Shown: positions 1 to 12,556, numbered from the stretch's first letter. The stretch is 37,934 nucleotides of DNA from Sergeia podlipaevii (GCA_030849805.1 JASANZ010002039.1:1-37934), one strand, 5' to 3'. Notes: generated from the letters alone by a model not told the origin. Translations and numbers: made by a program.

Positions 1-22
1 TATATATATATATATATATATA
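1..22. repeat. TA dinucleotide microsatellite
   Basis: Eleven uninterrupted TA units form the left edge of the window. Its true length is unknown because the window starts inside it. Confidence 0.9.
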
Positions 23-734
23 CATGTACAACGTTAGCTTCGATATCTGAGGGGGGAGAGGGGAGGGGAGCCGGTGCTGCTGTTGCTTTGCAATGGTGAT
101 TCATTTTTTTTTTCTCCCAAAAATGAAGAATAAGGTTCTCCATATATATATAGTTCCCATAAAGTCAAAAAAGAAAAAGAGAGGGGAGAAAACAACAAAA
201 AATTATAACAGCGAGAACAAGGCTCTATGTACAACACGAACAGCCTCCATTTTTTTTTTTCCCCTGCTTTGCAAAACATCATACCAAAAAAAAAAAAGGT
301 TACAAAAGGTGATACAGGGAAGATGTTATTTTTTTTTTTGCCTTTTACTCAACCAGAAAAAATATAATTAAGAAAATCAAAATCAAATTAGAGGAGAAGG
401 AACAAAGAAACAAACAAAAAACAAAAACAAAAGCAAAGAGACCCCTCTGAAAGACACAATACAAACGAAATATATATAGACAGAGAGAGAGGGAGGCTAC
501 ATATGGTGACTACGCACACACACATTCATACACACATTAGAAAATGTGCGAGGCAATATCTCCCATCGCGTATCTCATACCGACGAAACATTGAATGAGA
601 GAAAGAAAGAAGAAAGGAAAGAAAAAAAAAGGAAAAGAAAAAGCACAACAAACGCATGTGAGAAGAGAGGAAACATAGAAGAACAGTAATACGAAGAAAA
701 ATAGCCATAGAAAAGAATTCCTATAGCACTTCTT

Positions 735-758
735 TCTCTCTCTCTCTCTCTCTCTCTC
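735..758. repeat. CT dinucleotide microsatellite
   Basis: A run of about twelve TC units within a purine/pyrimidine-skewed spacer. On the minus strand it reads GA. Confidence 0.85.
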
Positions 759-2876
759 ATGCCCTTCTTCAGTGTATGCCTGTACGCACCTACATATGCA
801 ATAAAAAAAAAAAATGCCCAACAGGGCCACAACCACAACCAGAGTACAATATATATAATAACAAAAAAAGAAGAAGATGATGAAGAGAGATGGGGGGTTC
901 GCATCTTCTAGAGCAATAAGGGAAACGACAGAGAGAGGAACACACCGCACACTAGCTCACGTGCGCTCTTACACACATACAAGCACAAACACAATCAAGT
1001 CGATATGTACTATTTTTTTTCCAATATTTGCATCGCGCAAGAGCATGTATCGCATACATGCATTGGATACAACAGAGGAGGTTTTCTTTCTTATAAAATA
1101 AAAGTTTTTTTTTTTCTTTTAAATTGAATTGGTGCCAACAATAAGAAAAAGCAACGAGAATAGCACACATACACAAACACAAAAGCAAAACAAGAAGTAC
1201 TTGATATATAATAATAACAATAATTATTATAAAAAATAATGACAAAATATGCGACACTGCATGAGCCACAGGACAACCCACTCTCATACAGGCAGCCTAA
1301 TTGGTAGCGAACACATGAACAAAAAAAAAAGAAAAAAGAAAAATAGAACAAAAATAATAACAAACCCCCCCGCAGAGTGTTTTTTTCTTTGTCTTCCCGA
1401 TTTCCTTTCGTAAAACTCAGTGTGCGTCGCTTCGCACATGCCTGTGTACTTTTTTTTTTTTCCATTTTTTGCGTAAACAAACAAACAAAGCGTCTCATTC
1501 GTGATTTTTTTTTTTTTCTCTTTTCGAAACATCTCTTTTTTTTTTATCACTTTTCTTTTAAAACAAAATATCGTTTTTTTTTTTTTTGGTTTCCTACTCC
1601 CTTTACCGTCTGCGTATTGTAAGATATATTCGGTACTTTCCCTCGTTTTGCTTTGCCCCACATGCTATTTATCATGATACAGTAAGTACGTCTAATCCCA
1701 GTCCTTTTTTTTGTGTTTCTTCATTAAAAAAAAAAAAAAAAAGAAGAGAAAAAAAAATGCTGAAAGCAAAAGAAAATACGTAAATATTGCTAGACAACCG
1801 TTCCCCCCCCCCTCTCCAACACAGCCACTGCACTTATTCTGGTCTGCAATGCTAGCTAAAGACAAACAAGCGAGCGACAACAACAACAAAAACTATAACA
1901 AAAAAAAGATATATATCAAAAAATAAAAATAAAAATAAAAATAAACATAAATGACAAAAAAAGATGATGCACTACCCACATACACACGTACTCGCTTCCG
2001 TATGTATGTAGGTAAGAGCGCGAGTGCTTGCGAATTGACCGCCGTCACGCAGGCGCTTTTTTTTTCCTTTTTTCCTCTTTTCTCTTTCTTTCTCCTCCAC
2101 CGCGCGCGCACACAAACACAAACACACACACACACAAGCGAAGTCAAGAAGAACCAATACACAACGTCCCTTCGGACAAATAAATTGCAACACTACATAC
2201 AATCAAAAGAAGTTTTCTTTTTCTTTTTCTGAAAAGTGGCGTAAGTGAGGTTTTTTTTTTTTGAAGAAAATGCGTTCCTTTGCCTTTCTTCTTGTTCTTG
2301 AAATCTCCTCCCCTTCTTTTACTTAAAAAAAAAAGCCATTATAACGCCTCCATTCGCTGTTGTTACTACTATTTTTTTTGTTGTTGTTATTATATTTTCG
2401 ATATATATATATATAAGTTAATATAAAGACAACAATGTTTCTTTTTTCTAAAAAAAAAAAAAGAAGGAAAAAAAAACATATGGACTTCATCCCATTCCCT
2501 CTCCCCCCCTCATAATGCGCCCGATTACTCGTGTTAATCTTTTTGAACCTGGCTTGCTAGCGTAGAAAGGAAGTGTGAGAGACTTCCTCTCCTCTCTCCT
2601 CCCCATTCTCCCCCCCCGTAGAGTCCATCTTTTCCTTTCTCTCTCTCCTTCTTTTTTATTATTATTCCGTACTGCAACTTCGCGTCCTGTCTCTCTCATT
2701 CATTTCAAAAAAACATAAAAACACAAAAACAAAGAAGGCTTACCTTTTTTTTTTCAAACAACTAAAATAACAACAACCACTACTACAACTAGAGTAAGAC
2801 AAAAAAAATATAAGATAAAAACTACAATATCCTCTCTTCTTCATCTTCTGTCTCTCTCGCTCCCCAATTTTCTCTA

Positions 2877-3981
2877 CTAGTAGGCGGCACGATTAGTGCT
2901 CACGTACATGCTAGCATCAACCTTTCGAACCTCCGCAACAGGGCGTGTGAAACCTGAACGGACAGGCGCAAACGGTTCTGTGGGCCCATACGCTGCCTTT
3001 GCGGTTGAAGTGTAGAAGTTAGGATCTACGTGGTGCACACATGCCTGTACCGGTGGTGGCCGCGCAGGCGCCGCCGCCATCTTCTTCTTGTCAAAGTTCG
3101 ACTTGTATTCCGAGTTGAATGTGCGTGCGTCCGCTTTTCGTACGAAAGAGGAGCGATCAGCCGGTGTGCATGGAGTGGCAAGGGGAGGCTTCCCAGTTAC
3201 TGTATCTGCCGCTGGAGCCTTGTAATCCAGTGCGGCGGTGGACTGATACACATTCAGATCTGGCACATGACGAGGCTGAGGTGGGGCCACAGGCTCGTTA
3301 GGCACCGCACGCGGTGTGTTGAAGCGGGATGACGCCATCTTGTGACGCTTCCCAGTGCCTTGTGCACCATCGGCCACAGACGAACGCGCAGAGCGTGGTG
3401 CCTTTGAGCTGCGCGACGTGGGGCATGGCGTCTTCCTGTCAGTCGTCTTCGCTTTCTTCACACTCTCAAGATCCAACTGCGGCAAGAAAGCTGGCTCGCG
3501 CGTGTATGCGCCCTCCGGAGGTGCCGCGTAGGAGTCGTCGTAGCTAGACCGGTACATACTGGGATCCACAGGAGCGCGTGGCTTGGAGGCCTCCTCAGCA
3601 ACCTTCTCCTCGGGAAACTGCTTGTACGCGTCTTCCAGGGGTGCCGCGTAGGANCTTGTACGCATCCTCCGGGGGAGCCGCGTAGGCATCGCGGTTCGTG
3701 GTCTTGTACATGTTGGGATCCACGGTGGCTTGCTCCTCGCTCTCATCATCGGCGGGGGCATCCCTCTTGTACGCATCCTCCGGGGGAGCCGCGTAGGCAT
3801 TGCCGGCGGTGGTCTTGTACATGTTGGGATCTATGGGGGCCTGCTCCTCGTCTGTGTTGTTGTTGCTGTGTGTTGTGGACCGCGGGGGTAGTCCACGCCA
3901 CTTGTAGGCGGTTTCGTATTCTGTGTAGGGGTAGTTGCCTTTGTGAGGAGGCATGACAAAGGTTGTGGTGTCGGCGGACAT
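2877..3981 (-). CDS. Repetitive Tyr-motif protein, candidate microtubule-associated or axonemal protein (interrupted by assembly gap)
   Basis: The ATG at 3981 opens a frame that runs into the single N at 3654. Coding continues after the N in a frame shifted by one and ends at TAG (2877-2879). Both halves carry the same repeat, so this is one gene broken by an assembly gap, not a biological frameshift. The unit is D-P-N-M-Y-K-T-T-x4-AYAAPPEDAYK. Two full copies precede the gap. After it come a partial copy (SYAAPLEDAYK), a degenerate full copy (DPSMYRSS then SYAAPPEGAY), and three shorter DxNxYxST or DxSMYVST motifs, the last at the C-terminus. A basic Ser/Arg-rich linker lies between them. 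No membrane segment or enzyme motif is visible. Short repeated Tyr/Ser motifs of this type are common in SAXO/MAP6-like proteins and in doublet-microtubule inner proteins. That function is inferred from repeat style and from the neighbouring CFAP107-like gene. True length and repeat number are unknown. Confidence 0.7.
3654..3654. other. Assembly gap (single N) inside coding repeat
   Basis: One N separates two imperfect copies of the AYAAPPEDAYK-encoding repeat and changes the reading frame by one. A scaffold join at a repeat whose intervening units were lost is the simplest reading, so the gap length is not one base. Confidence 0.85.
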
Positions 3982-5300
3982 GACGGCGGTATATCGTTTT
4001 TTGTGTCTGTGTTTGTGTGGACGTGCTTCTTTTTTGTTGTTTGCGTGAGGGAAAGTGAGTGTTTGGTTTTGCTTTGATTCGTCCGTTTTTTAGTTTCCCT
4101 TTTTTGTTAAAATGTTTGAAGTAGTTGCTGATTATGGTAGGATCAATGACAATAAACAAGTAGAAAAGAAACGATTCTGTGTGTGGGGATTGCTAGTACA
4201 GTTGGATACAAAAGTAAATATACTATATATATGTGTTTGAAAATAGTGAGTCTGTTAATGAATCCGCAAAATCGTTTTCTTTCCCCCCTATTCTTGTTTA
4301 ATCTAAAGAAAATAGAGCAGAGGCAAAAAAAGGAAAGAAAGGGAAAACAACAACAACAACAACATATAACAAAATAAAAGATGAGTGATCCATTGAATCA
4401 TGGGTATATGTAAGCGTACATAAACGACCGTTTCTGCATATATGTACACACACACACACACAGTAGTAGTCAAACGTATTCCTTTTTTGATTTCTCATCT
4501 CTGCAATAGGAATGACAAGTAAAAAAAGTAGTGAAAAAATGGAATTGCGGGTAAGTTGGCAAGTCTTTAATCTGTCTCTCTCTTTTTTCTTCTTTTTATG
4601 CAATGTGCCATTTTATTTTTTTTTGTTCGTTTCGACAATCACATTTTTGTCCTTTGACTATATATATATATCATATATATATATATATTATATATATGTG
4701 TGTGTGCAAAAGTAACGATTTTCAACAACGAACATAACAAAAATAATACAATTTCATATCCCAAAAAAGTACAACTATACATGTATTCCTCCAAAAAATG
4801 AAAAAAAAAATATTCTATTTAATAGCATGCCTATACATGTACAATAAAAATAATAATAATAATAAAACGAGCACACATACAAGAGAAAAAACAAACAAAG
4901 ACAAACGGCAACAATCAGCAACATAGCGCATACATGAAAGAAACAATAATAATTAAAAAAAGCAACACGATCAAACAATACTCACTCACTCACACACACA
5001 CACACACAACAGTAATAATAATGATAATAACAGCAGCAGGGGAGACACATACACATACAGAAGAGAGAGAGAGAGGGAGAAGGAAAGTATATAAGAAAGA
5101 GCATATACACACACGGAGAGGATGCTCGAGCAGTCCATATAGTATCCCCTTCCCTGCTCCCCCCTCCAAAAAAAAAATAGCACACAGAAAAAAAAAAACA
5201 TGCACACAAACCAATGCCCAACGCCCAATAGGAGGACCTCTGGGCCTAGTTCTTCACATTCTGCTCTCTCTCTCTCATTCCTCCATCTCCCTTCGTCACT
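3982..5300. other. Spacer between repetitive gene and CFAP107-like gene
   Basis: A 1.3-kb AT-rich spacer without a credible gene. It holds TA-rich runs (about 4660-4700), CA runs (about 4446-4462 and 4985-5010), AAT runs, and, toward 5300, the presumed 3' UTR of the gene at 5301-6344. A purine-rich plus-strand block at about 4305-4350 reads as a pyrimidine tract on the coding strand. Confidence 0.6.
4303..4304 (-). promoter_or_regulatory. Candidate spliced-leader acceptor AG
   Basis: Read on the minus strand, a long pyrimidine-rich tract (about 4350 down to 4305) ends in TTTAG at this dinucleotide. It lies about 320 bases before the ATG at 3981. Other AGs downstream could be used instead. 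Confidence 0.45.
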
Positions 5301-6344
5301 TTACGCCTCGGTGGGTGGTAGTCTTCTCTGAAAGTAAAAGTGCGCCACCATCACGTCGGCCGTTGTTTTTGTGGTGGCAAATCGATCAAGCAACTCGTCG
5401 TCCGCCATCAGTTCCCCATGCGCCACCTCGCGATCACGCCCCTGGGTATCACGAAAAGTCCTACGCAGAAGCTGTGACGACGACGATGATGTCTCATGAG
5501 CCTTACGACGTCGGTTGCTACAGCTAGCACCGCGCGTTCTGTCAAAGCGAGAGGTCAGCACGCTGCTTGCACCGTTCGCTGTACCCCCTGCTTCACGATG
5601 GTGGCCGTGAGTTCCAGTGTGAGTGTTGTTGTTTTCCGCTGTCGTGGCAGCGGCAACGACGGCGGCGGGGGCGATTCCGCCATGATAGATGCACTGATTG
5701 CTTTCGTATAAGTTGCGCACTCCACTCTGCTGGCGCGCCGCTGCGGTCTGTGTAAAGAGAAGATCCTGCGCCTCAGTCGACATCGTCGTGGAGACAGCAG
5801 AAGATGGCGAGAAGGTAGTCGTCCCACCCCCGTTAGCAAGTAAAGCAGGGTTGCCATCACCACTCTGCGGCTGTGTCCAGTAAAACGCTCCATACTCCTC
5901 GCTCTCGGGGGATCCACTAAATATAAGTGCCTCAGCATCGCCGCTCCCCAGCAAGAGCTCCTTCCCCAGTCCGCGAGGCCTCTGCATCTCAGCGGCAGTG
6001 TTTGCGCGCAGCTGTCTCCGTTTGCTTGCCCTGACCACCTCCCCAATATGGCTCCCCCTACTACCAGTCCTCCCTTCCAGGACGTCGGCCTCGTCGTTGT
6101 CGCTCACCGTATCGCCGTAGTCGGACTGGTACGTTGAATTAGTTCTGGCCCATTCCTGGTTGTGCTTCTCCTGCAGCTGCGGGGAGGCTCCACTCAAGGT
6201 GAAGGCGGCACGCGGCTGGTGGCTACCATCACTACAAGCGGCGGCGGCGGCGGCGGCAGTGTATCGGTCCTCCTGCCAGTTGCCGAGGAGCGTAGTGTTG
6301 GCGTAGTGGTTATCAAAAGTAGGCAGAGCTCGAACGTCCTCCAT
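5301..6344 (-). CDS. CFAP107-like candidate microtubule inner protein
   Basis: A 347-residue protein from the ATG at 6344 to TAA at 5301. The N-terminus contains HYANTTLLGNWQEDRY, which resembles the LTGNWMEER segment of vertebrate CFAP107 (C1orf158), a protein bound inside ciliary doublet microtubules. About 45 residues later, EWARTNSTYQSDYGD has the S-x-Y-x3-Y spacing common in such proteins. The middle is low-complexity and rich in Ala, Ser, Gly, Thr and Asn. The C-terminus, rich in acidic and aromatic residues (ELLDRFATTKTT..VAHFYFQRR), is less repetitive. No membrane segment is seen. It is longer than CFAP107 (about 200 residues), mainly through the central low-complexity part. The assignment rests on one short motif plus pattern, so function is tentative. 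Its neighbour at 2877-3981 is also a candidate axonemal protein. Confidence 0.6.
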   Translation of the reverse strand: MEDVRALPTFDNHYANTTLLGNWQEDRYTAAAAAAACSDGSHQPRAAFTLSGASPQLQEKHNQEWARTNSTYQSDYGDTVSDNDEADVLEGRTGSRGSHIGEVVRASKRRQLRANTAAEMQRPRGLGKELLLGSGDAEALIFSGSPESEEYGAFYWTQPQSGDGNPALLANGGGTTTFSPSSAVSTTMSTEAQDLLFTQTAAARQQSGVRNLYESNQCIYHGGIAPAAVVAAATTAENNNTHTGTHGHHREAGGTANGASSVLTSRFDRTRGASCSNRRRKAHETSSSSSQLLRRTFRDTQGRDREVAHGELMADDELLDRFATTKTTADVMVAHFYFQRRLPPTEA

Positions 6345-7305
6345 TGTCGCTTTTTTTCCTTTTTGATATATATGTGTGCGTTTGTGTGTGTGTACCTCCT
6401 AGTGATCGCTTGCCTCCCCCCTTTTCCTCTATAAGATGAAGTATAACTCTTGAAAAAAAAAAATCACACGTTGTCATTCATTCAAGTGAAGAGAAAGAAG
6501 GGCAGTAGAAACAAAAAAAAAGGGAGATAAAGGAAAAATATATATATAATGATTATATCGCATCCAGTAACGGGGGCAGAAGTGAGAGGAAAGAAAACAA
6601 ATGAAAACACACAAACAAAAAAACAGACGGAAAGAAGAAAAAAAAACATAATAAATTAAAAAGTTGAAAGAAATTATTATTATTATTTTTAATTCACTCA
6701 TTTTATTATTTTGCTGTCACACATGAAGGCGCTCCAGCGATAATTTCAAAATTGTTTAGTGAACACAGAAAACAGCAAATACTACTTTTTTTTCTTTGGT
6801 TATTGCTTCATGGAAGGAAGGCTACAAGGGGCACTGAGTCTCGTAAAAAAGCTCTTGACCACCTGCACCAAGATATATAAACTCTGGAAGTAAATGACCT
6901 CACATTACATGCAGGCGATGGCATAGTTGAGAAATCAAAGAGACAAAATAAAAACTAATAATAACAATAATTATCTTGATTCTTCTTGATCGCATCCCCT
7001 TCTTCTTCTGTTTGTCTTCAACGCATTAGACTGACCATTGATGCTATCCTCCTGCTTCTAGCTTCACCAAAGCTCATGCACATTCTTCAACCGGTGATTT
7101 TGTATATTGTTTCTCTCTCTCCTTTCCTTTCCCTATATTATTATTATTATTTTTAATCGTCTGTTATGCGCATGATACACTTGCAACGTACATGCCTCAT
7201 CTCTTCTTCTTTTATTTTTCGCATGACCCAATCTCAGGCAGGATATCTGCCCCCCCCCCCTCCACACGACTATACTGTTTGTTCTCATCACCTCCGCATG
7301 TGTGA
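6345..7305. other. Spacer between CFAP107-like gene and DEAD-box helicase
   Basis: A 960-base spacer with no gene recognised. The part at 6345-6710 is low-complexity, with homopolymers and purine runs. About 6718-6945 is less repetitive sequence with no sustained frame. About 6960-7250 is pyrimidine-rich and is probably 3' UTR of the helicase. Confidence 0.55.
6449..6450 (-). promoter_or_regulatory. Candidate spliced-leader acceptor AG
   Basis: On the minus strand a T-run of eleven or so followed by CAAG ends here, about 105 bases before the ATG at 6344. A broader pyrimidine tract lies further upstream (about 6540-6484). Confidence 0.5.
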
Positions 7306-9225
7306 TCATGATGACTTGCCCTTCTTCGCTGACTTAGTCTCTCGGCTCGCTGGAGTGGCGCTGCGCGGCTTCTTCTTACTCGACTGTTGCTGATTAGCTG
7401 TCGTATCGTTCTCGCTAGTAGCGCTGCGTGCACGTTTCTGCGACGCCTGCACTGTTCCCTTCGTAGCTACAACGGGAGAAACCGTTGAACTCCTCTCGGC
7501 ACCACGACGCCCACTCCTGTCACTCTCGATCCATGTCGAATTCTTCCCGTCGCTCGTGTCGCCTCTCTCCGCTGCTGCTGCTGCTGCTGCTGCTATTCTC
7601 TTGCGCCTAGTCTCCTGTGCTTGGCGCTGCCGCTCTTGATACTCCACTTGTTTCTGCGCCTTCCGTTCTGCTGCGTGCTCCTTCAGTGTCGAGACGCGAT
7701 TGCCGAAGCGCTCGTCCACCTGCTGCTTGGCCTGAATCTTCGCCGCCGAGACCTCATCGAGTACCTTCAGTACGTTCGCTTCACGAAGCGCCTTCTCCTT
7801 CCATGACTCGAGTTTGACCTTGGTTCTCTTTTCAATACGTTGCACCAACTCTACATCATACTCAGTGACAATCGCAACCGAGAGACCTGCAAGACCCGCA
7901 CGCGCCGTACGACCCACACGATGCACATACGATGCCGCGTTCTTTGGGACGTCGTAGTGGACCACAAGTCCCACTGCGGGGATGTCGAGACCGCGGGAGG
8001 CGATATCCGTACACACCAGTACACGCGCGATACCTAGCTTAAAGAGTGCCAAGTTGTCTAGTCTCGTCTGTTGAGTGAGGAGAGAGTCTAAGCTACACAC
8101 AGGGAAGCCCAGCAGTTGCAGCGTCAGACGCACCAGCTCCGCGCGCATGCAGGAGTTGACAAAAACAATCGTGCGCTGGTCCTTGCCTTGTGCACGCAGC
8201 GCCGCCACCAGATTGGGTAGCTTCACTATATTAGGAATGAAAATGTACTTCTGTTGCAATCCTTCTGGAAACGATATGCGGGAGCTGTGGTCGTCGTGCG
8301 CATGTTCCGCTACTTCACCACCACTACGCAAGCAAGAGGAAGGCGATGGCTGATTGCCGTCACCATCATCGTCATCGCTATCATTGTCGTCGTGGTCATT
8401 GTCCGCGTCGTTGTCAATGGTCTTTCTACTGATATCCTTCGTGTTGCTAACACGATCACTACTACCACTACTCTGCACACAGCTGGAGAGTGCAGCTGGT
8501 CCTACCATGGAGGCGGTGTTGGCGAGCGCCACAACGAGGACGTCTTCTTCTCGCGATATCCCAACAAGAGGTAAGATGCTCTCTCCATCCCTGTCACGAG
8601 CGTTTGATATGACCGCTGCAGAAGTGGTGTTGAGACGTGTGAGGCGAGGGTGTAGTGTTGCCGTGAAGAACAAAGTTCTTCGCAGTGGCGTTGGCTTGAT
8701 CATATCCAGCACCGCACGCACGTCAGTCTGCATATCACCTTCTGTGAGCCTGTCCGCCTCATCCATGACGAGGAACCTCAACTTGGCAAAGGCACGCGCA
8801 ACCTCCGCAGAGAAAGTTGTAAGGAGGTGCTTCAGGCGGCCTGGAGTCGCCACCACAATGTGTGGTCGCGCCTTAATGGCATCCAGTTGATCGTCATGCT
8901 TAACTCCACCAATCACTAGCATCGTGCGCACTCGCAGTGGGGCACCGAGCGCAATAAACTGGTCTAATATCTGATACGCAAGCTCCCGAGATGGGGTCAG
9001 CACAAGCGCAAACACGCCGTACATGTCTTCGGAAAGAATCTGGAGGAGCGGGAGCGCGAAGGCGGCTGTCTTACCACTACCTGTTGCCGCTCCACCCACC
9101 ACGTGCCTGCCAGCGAGAATGGCAGGTATCGTTTTTTGCTGAATAGGGGTTGGTGTTGTCAGTGCCATGTAGCTGCACTGCTTGGCAAGCCATGACTGAA
9201 TGCCTAGCTGCTCGAACGCACTCAT
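7306..9225 (-). CDS. DEAD-box ATP-dependent RNA helicase, DDX49/Dbp8 type
   Basis: A 639-residue protein from the ATG at 9225 to TGA at 7306. All helicase motifs are in order: Q motif (PTPIQQ, 25-30), motif I ATGSGKT (47-53), Ia TPSREL (77-82), TPGR (127-130), DEAD (155-158), motif III as TAT rather than SAT (188-190), motif V DIASRGLDIP (407-416), and HRVGRTAR (435-442). The stretch SLLTQQTRLDNLALFK and the post-motif VI segment (VTEYDVELVQRIE) fit the DDX49/Dbp8 branch, nucleolar helicases of 18S rRNA and small-subunit processing. About 120 extra residues (roughly 200-320), including a very acidic Asp/Asn run, separate the two RecA domains. A basic, coiled-coil-like tail with an Ala run and a Lys-rich C-terminus follows the core. 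The family assignment is firm; the DDX49 orthology is likely but should be confirmed by a tree. Confidence 0.9.
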   Translation of the reverse strand: MSAFEQLGIQSWLAKQCSYMALTTPTPIQQKTIPAILAGRHVVGGAATGSGKTAAFALPLLQILSEDMYGVFALVLTPSRELAYQILDQFIALGAPLRVRTMLVIGGVKHDDQLDAIKARPHIVVATPGRLKHLLTTFSAEVARAFAKLRFLVMDEADRLTEGDMQTDVRAVLDMIKPTPLRRTLFFTATLHPRLTRLNTTSAAVISNARDRDGESILPLVGISREEDVLVVALANTASMVGPAALSSCVQSSGSSDRVSNTKDISRKTIDNDADNDHDDNDSDDDDGDGNQPSPSSCLRSGGEVAEHAHDDHSSRISFPEGLQQKYIFIPNIVKLPNLVAALRAQGKDQRTIVFVNSCMRAELVRLTLQLLGFPVCSLDSLLTQQTRLDNLALFKLGIARVLVCTDIASRGLDIPAVGLVVHYDVPKNAASYVHRVGRTARAGLAGLSVAIVTEYDVELVQRIEKRTKVKLESWKEKALREANVLKVLDEVSAAKIQAKQQVDERFGNRVSTLKEHAAERKAQKQVEYQERQRQAQETRRKRIAAAAAAAAERGDTSDGKNSTWIESDRSGRRGAERSSTVSPVVATKGTVQASQKRARSATSENDTTANQQQSSKKKPRSATPASRETKSAKKGKSS

Positions 9226-10442
9226 CTATACGTACTACCTATAGTTCGCGTCGTGTGTATGTGCGTATATATTGGGTATGTAATCAAGTATTTGACAAGG
9301 AGACAACGGAAGGTTCTTCCCCCTTCCCTATCCTGCCTTCTATTTTTTTTACTCTTTATCCTTTATGTTTGCTTTCTCGCAAAAAAATTGATAATGATAA
9401 CAATAATGAAACGTGGAGCGAAAAAAATATATATATATATACGTAGAAAGCAACAAGCAGTAGAAACAACAACAACAAAAAAAAAACATACACAAAAAAG
9501 AAGAAAGTATTTTTTTTTTTTAAAAATATATTTATAATAGTAATAAAATGACTCCAATAACATACATGCTCGGCGTGAGCATTTTGTAATTAGTTCCCAC
9601 TATCATTTTTTTCTTCTTCTTCTTCTTTCCTTTGCTCTTTCGCCCCTCTTTGAGTCATTGACGCTCATACAAACATACACACACAGACACACAGTCATGG
9701 CAATCCGCCTCTATTTTCTATAAAGAAAAGGAGCAACAACAGCAAAAAAAGGAAAAAATAAATAGGAAGCAGCGAAAGCACCAATGTGTGTCGACGCTTT
9801 GATTTATGCAAAAAGGAAAGGGCTCAATGAGAAGAAAAAAAAAAAAGAAAGAGATAATAATAGAAAAAAATAATAACAAACGATTACAGTCGAAATGAGA
9901 AACCACCTTCTCAATGCTATGGCCATAATTTTATCACTAACAATAATATATAACTAATAATAATATATAAATAATAATAATAATGGAACCTACACAGGTG
10001 CAGGGGGAAAAAAAAGGAAAATCAACGAGCGAGTATCAGCAAAGTGTTCACTCTGTAACTCTCCGATATGCCTTTTCCTTTATATATATATATATATATA
10101 TCCGTTTCGATTTTCGTCTACGCTTCTCGTGTCGAATTTTTTTTTTTTTTTAAGATATCCAGATTGCTTTTGTGTATTCATTGCATGAAATATCAATATT
10201 TTTTGTCCTGTTTTTTTTTTTTTTTTTGGAAGGGAGGAGGAGGAAAGAAAGGGTAGAAAACAACAGCAAAAGATACGAATCACCACATACAAACGTAAAT
10301 ATATATATATATGCGGATATGAATAAGGAGAACAAGTTAGGAAACGTCAGATAACGATATCATGTTGTGTGCGCGCCTGTGCAAAGTCTTTTCCTATTGG
10401 TTTCCCTCCCCCCTCCCCCCCCCTTCTCTCTCTCTCTCTCCA
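9226..10442. other. Spacer between DEAD-box helicase and trypanothione reductase
   Basis: A 1.2-kb AT-rich spacer. It contains TA runs (about 9428-9441, 10081-10100 and 10300-10311), AAT repeats, A and T homopolymers, and a CT-rich stretch just beyond the stop of trypanothione reductase (about 10398-10441). No credible gene was seen. Confidence 0.6.
10081..10100. repeat. TA dinucleotide microsatellite
   Basis: Ten consecutive TA units in the spacer downstream of trypanothione reductase. Confidence 0.85.

Positions 10443-12556
<2,114 letters not shown>

Larger units (their letters stand above)
1..2876. other. Long gene-free spacer at left end
   Basis: No credible coding region is visible on either strand in this 2.9-kb stretch. 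Open frames here are built from homopolymer and dinucleotide runs and have biased composition (F, L, C, K, or S/R). Visible content: a TA microsatellite at the left edge, a CT run near 735-758, many A8-A17 and T8-T15 runs, CA runs near 2110-2140, and purine-rich stretches. The part nearest 2876 would be the 3' UTR of the repetitive gene at 2877-3981. Plus-strand pyrimidine-rich DNA dominates at about 1370-1640, unlike most other spacers. I cannot tell whether the transcription unit ends here. Confidence 0.6.

Noticed and set aside
2487..2699. 70-codon minus-strand frame in the left spacer
   Set aside because: It is dominated by Arg/Glu from GA repeats, with no recognisable domain.
3650..3660. 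Frameshift pseudogene at 3654
   Set aside because: The N and the matching repeats on both sides point to an assembly gap instead.
4661..4698. TA-rich tract as a replication origin or promoter
   Set aside because: TA microsatellites occur in many spacers of this window. Nothing singles this one out, and trypanosomatid genes lack individual TATA promoters.
4934..5527. Plus-strand open frame of 197 codons
   Set aside because: The first two thirds are CA, GA and A-run spacer (His/Thr repeats) and the rest is antisense to the CFAP107-like gene.
8354..8890. Plus-strand open frame of 178 codons
   Set aside because: It is antisense to the DEAD-box helicase core and Ser-rich from the complementary codons.
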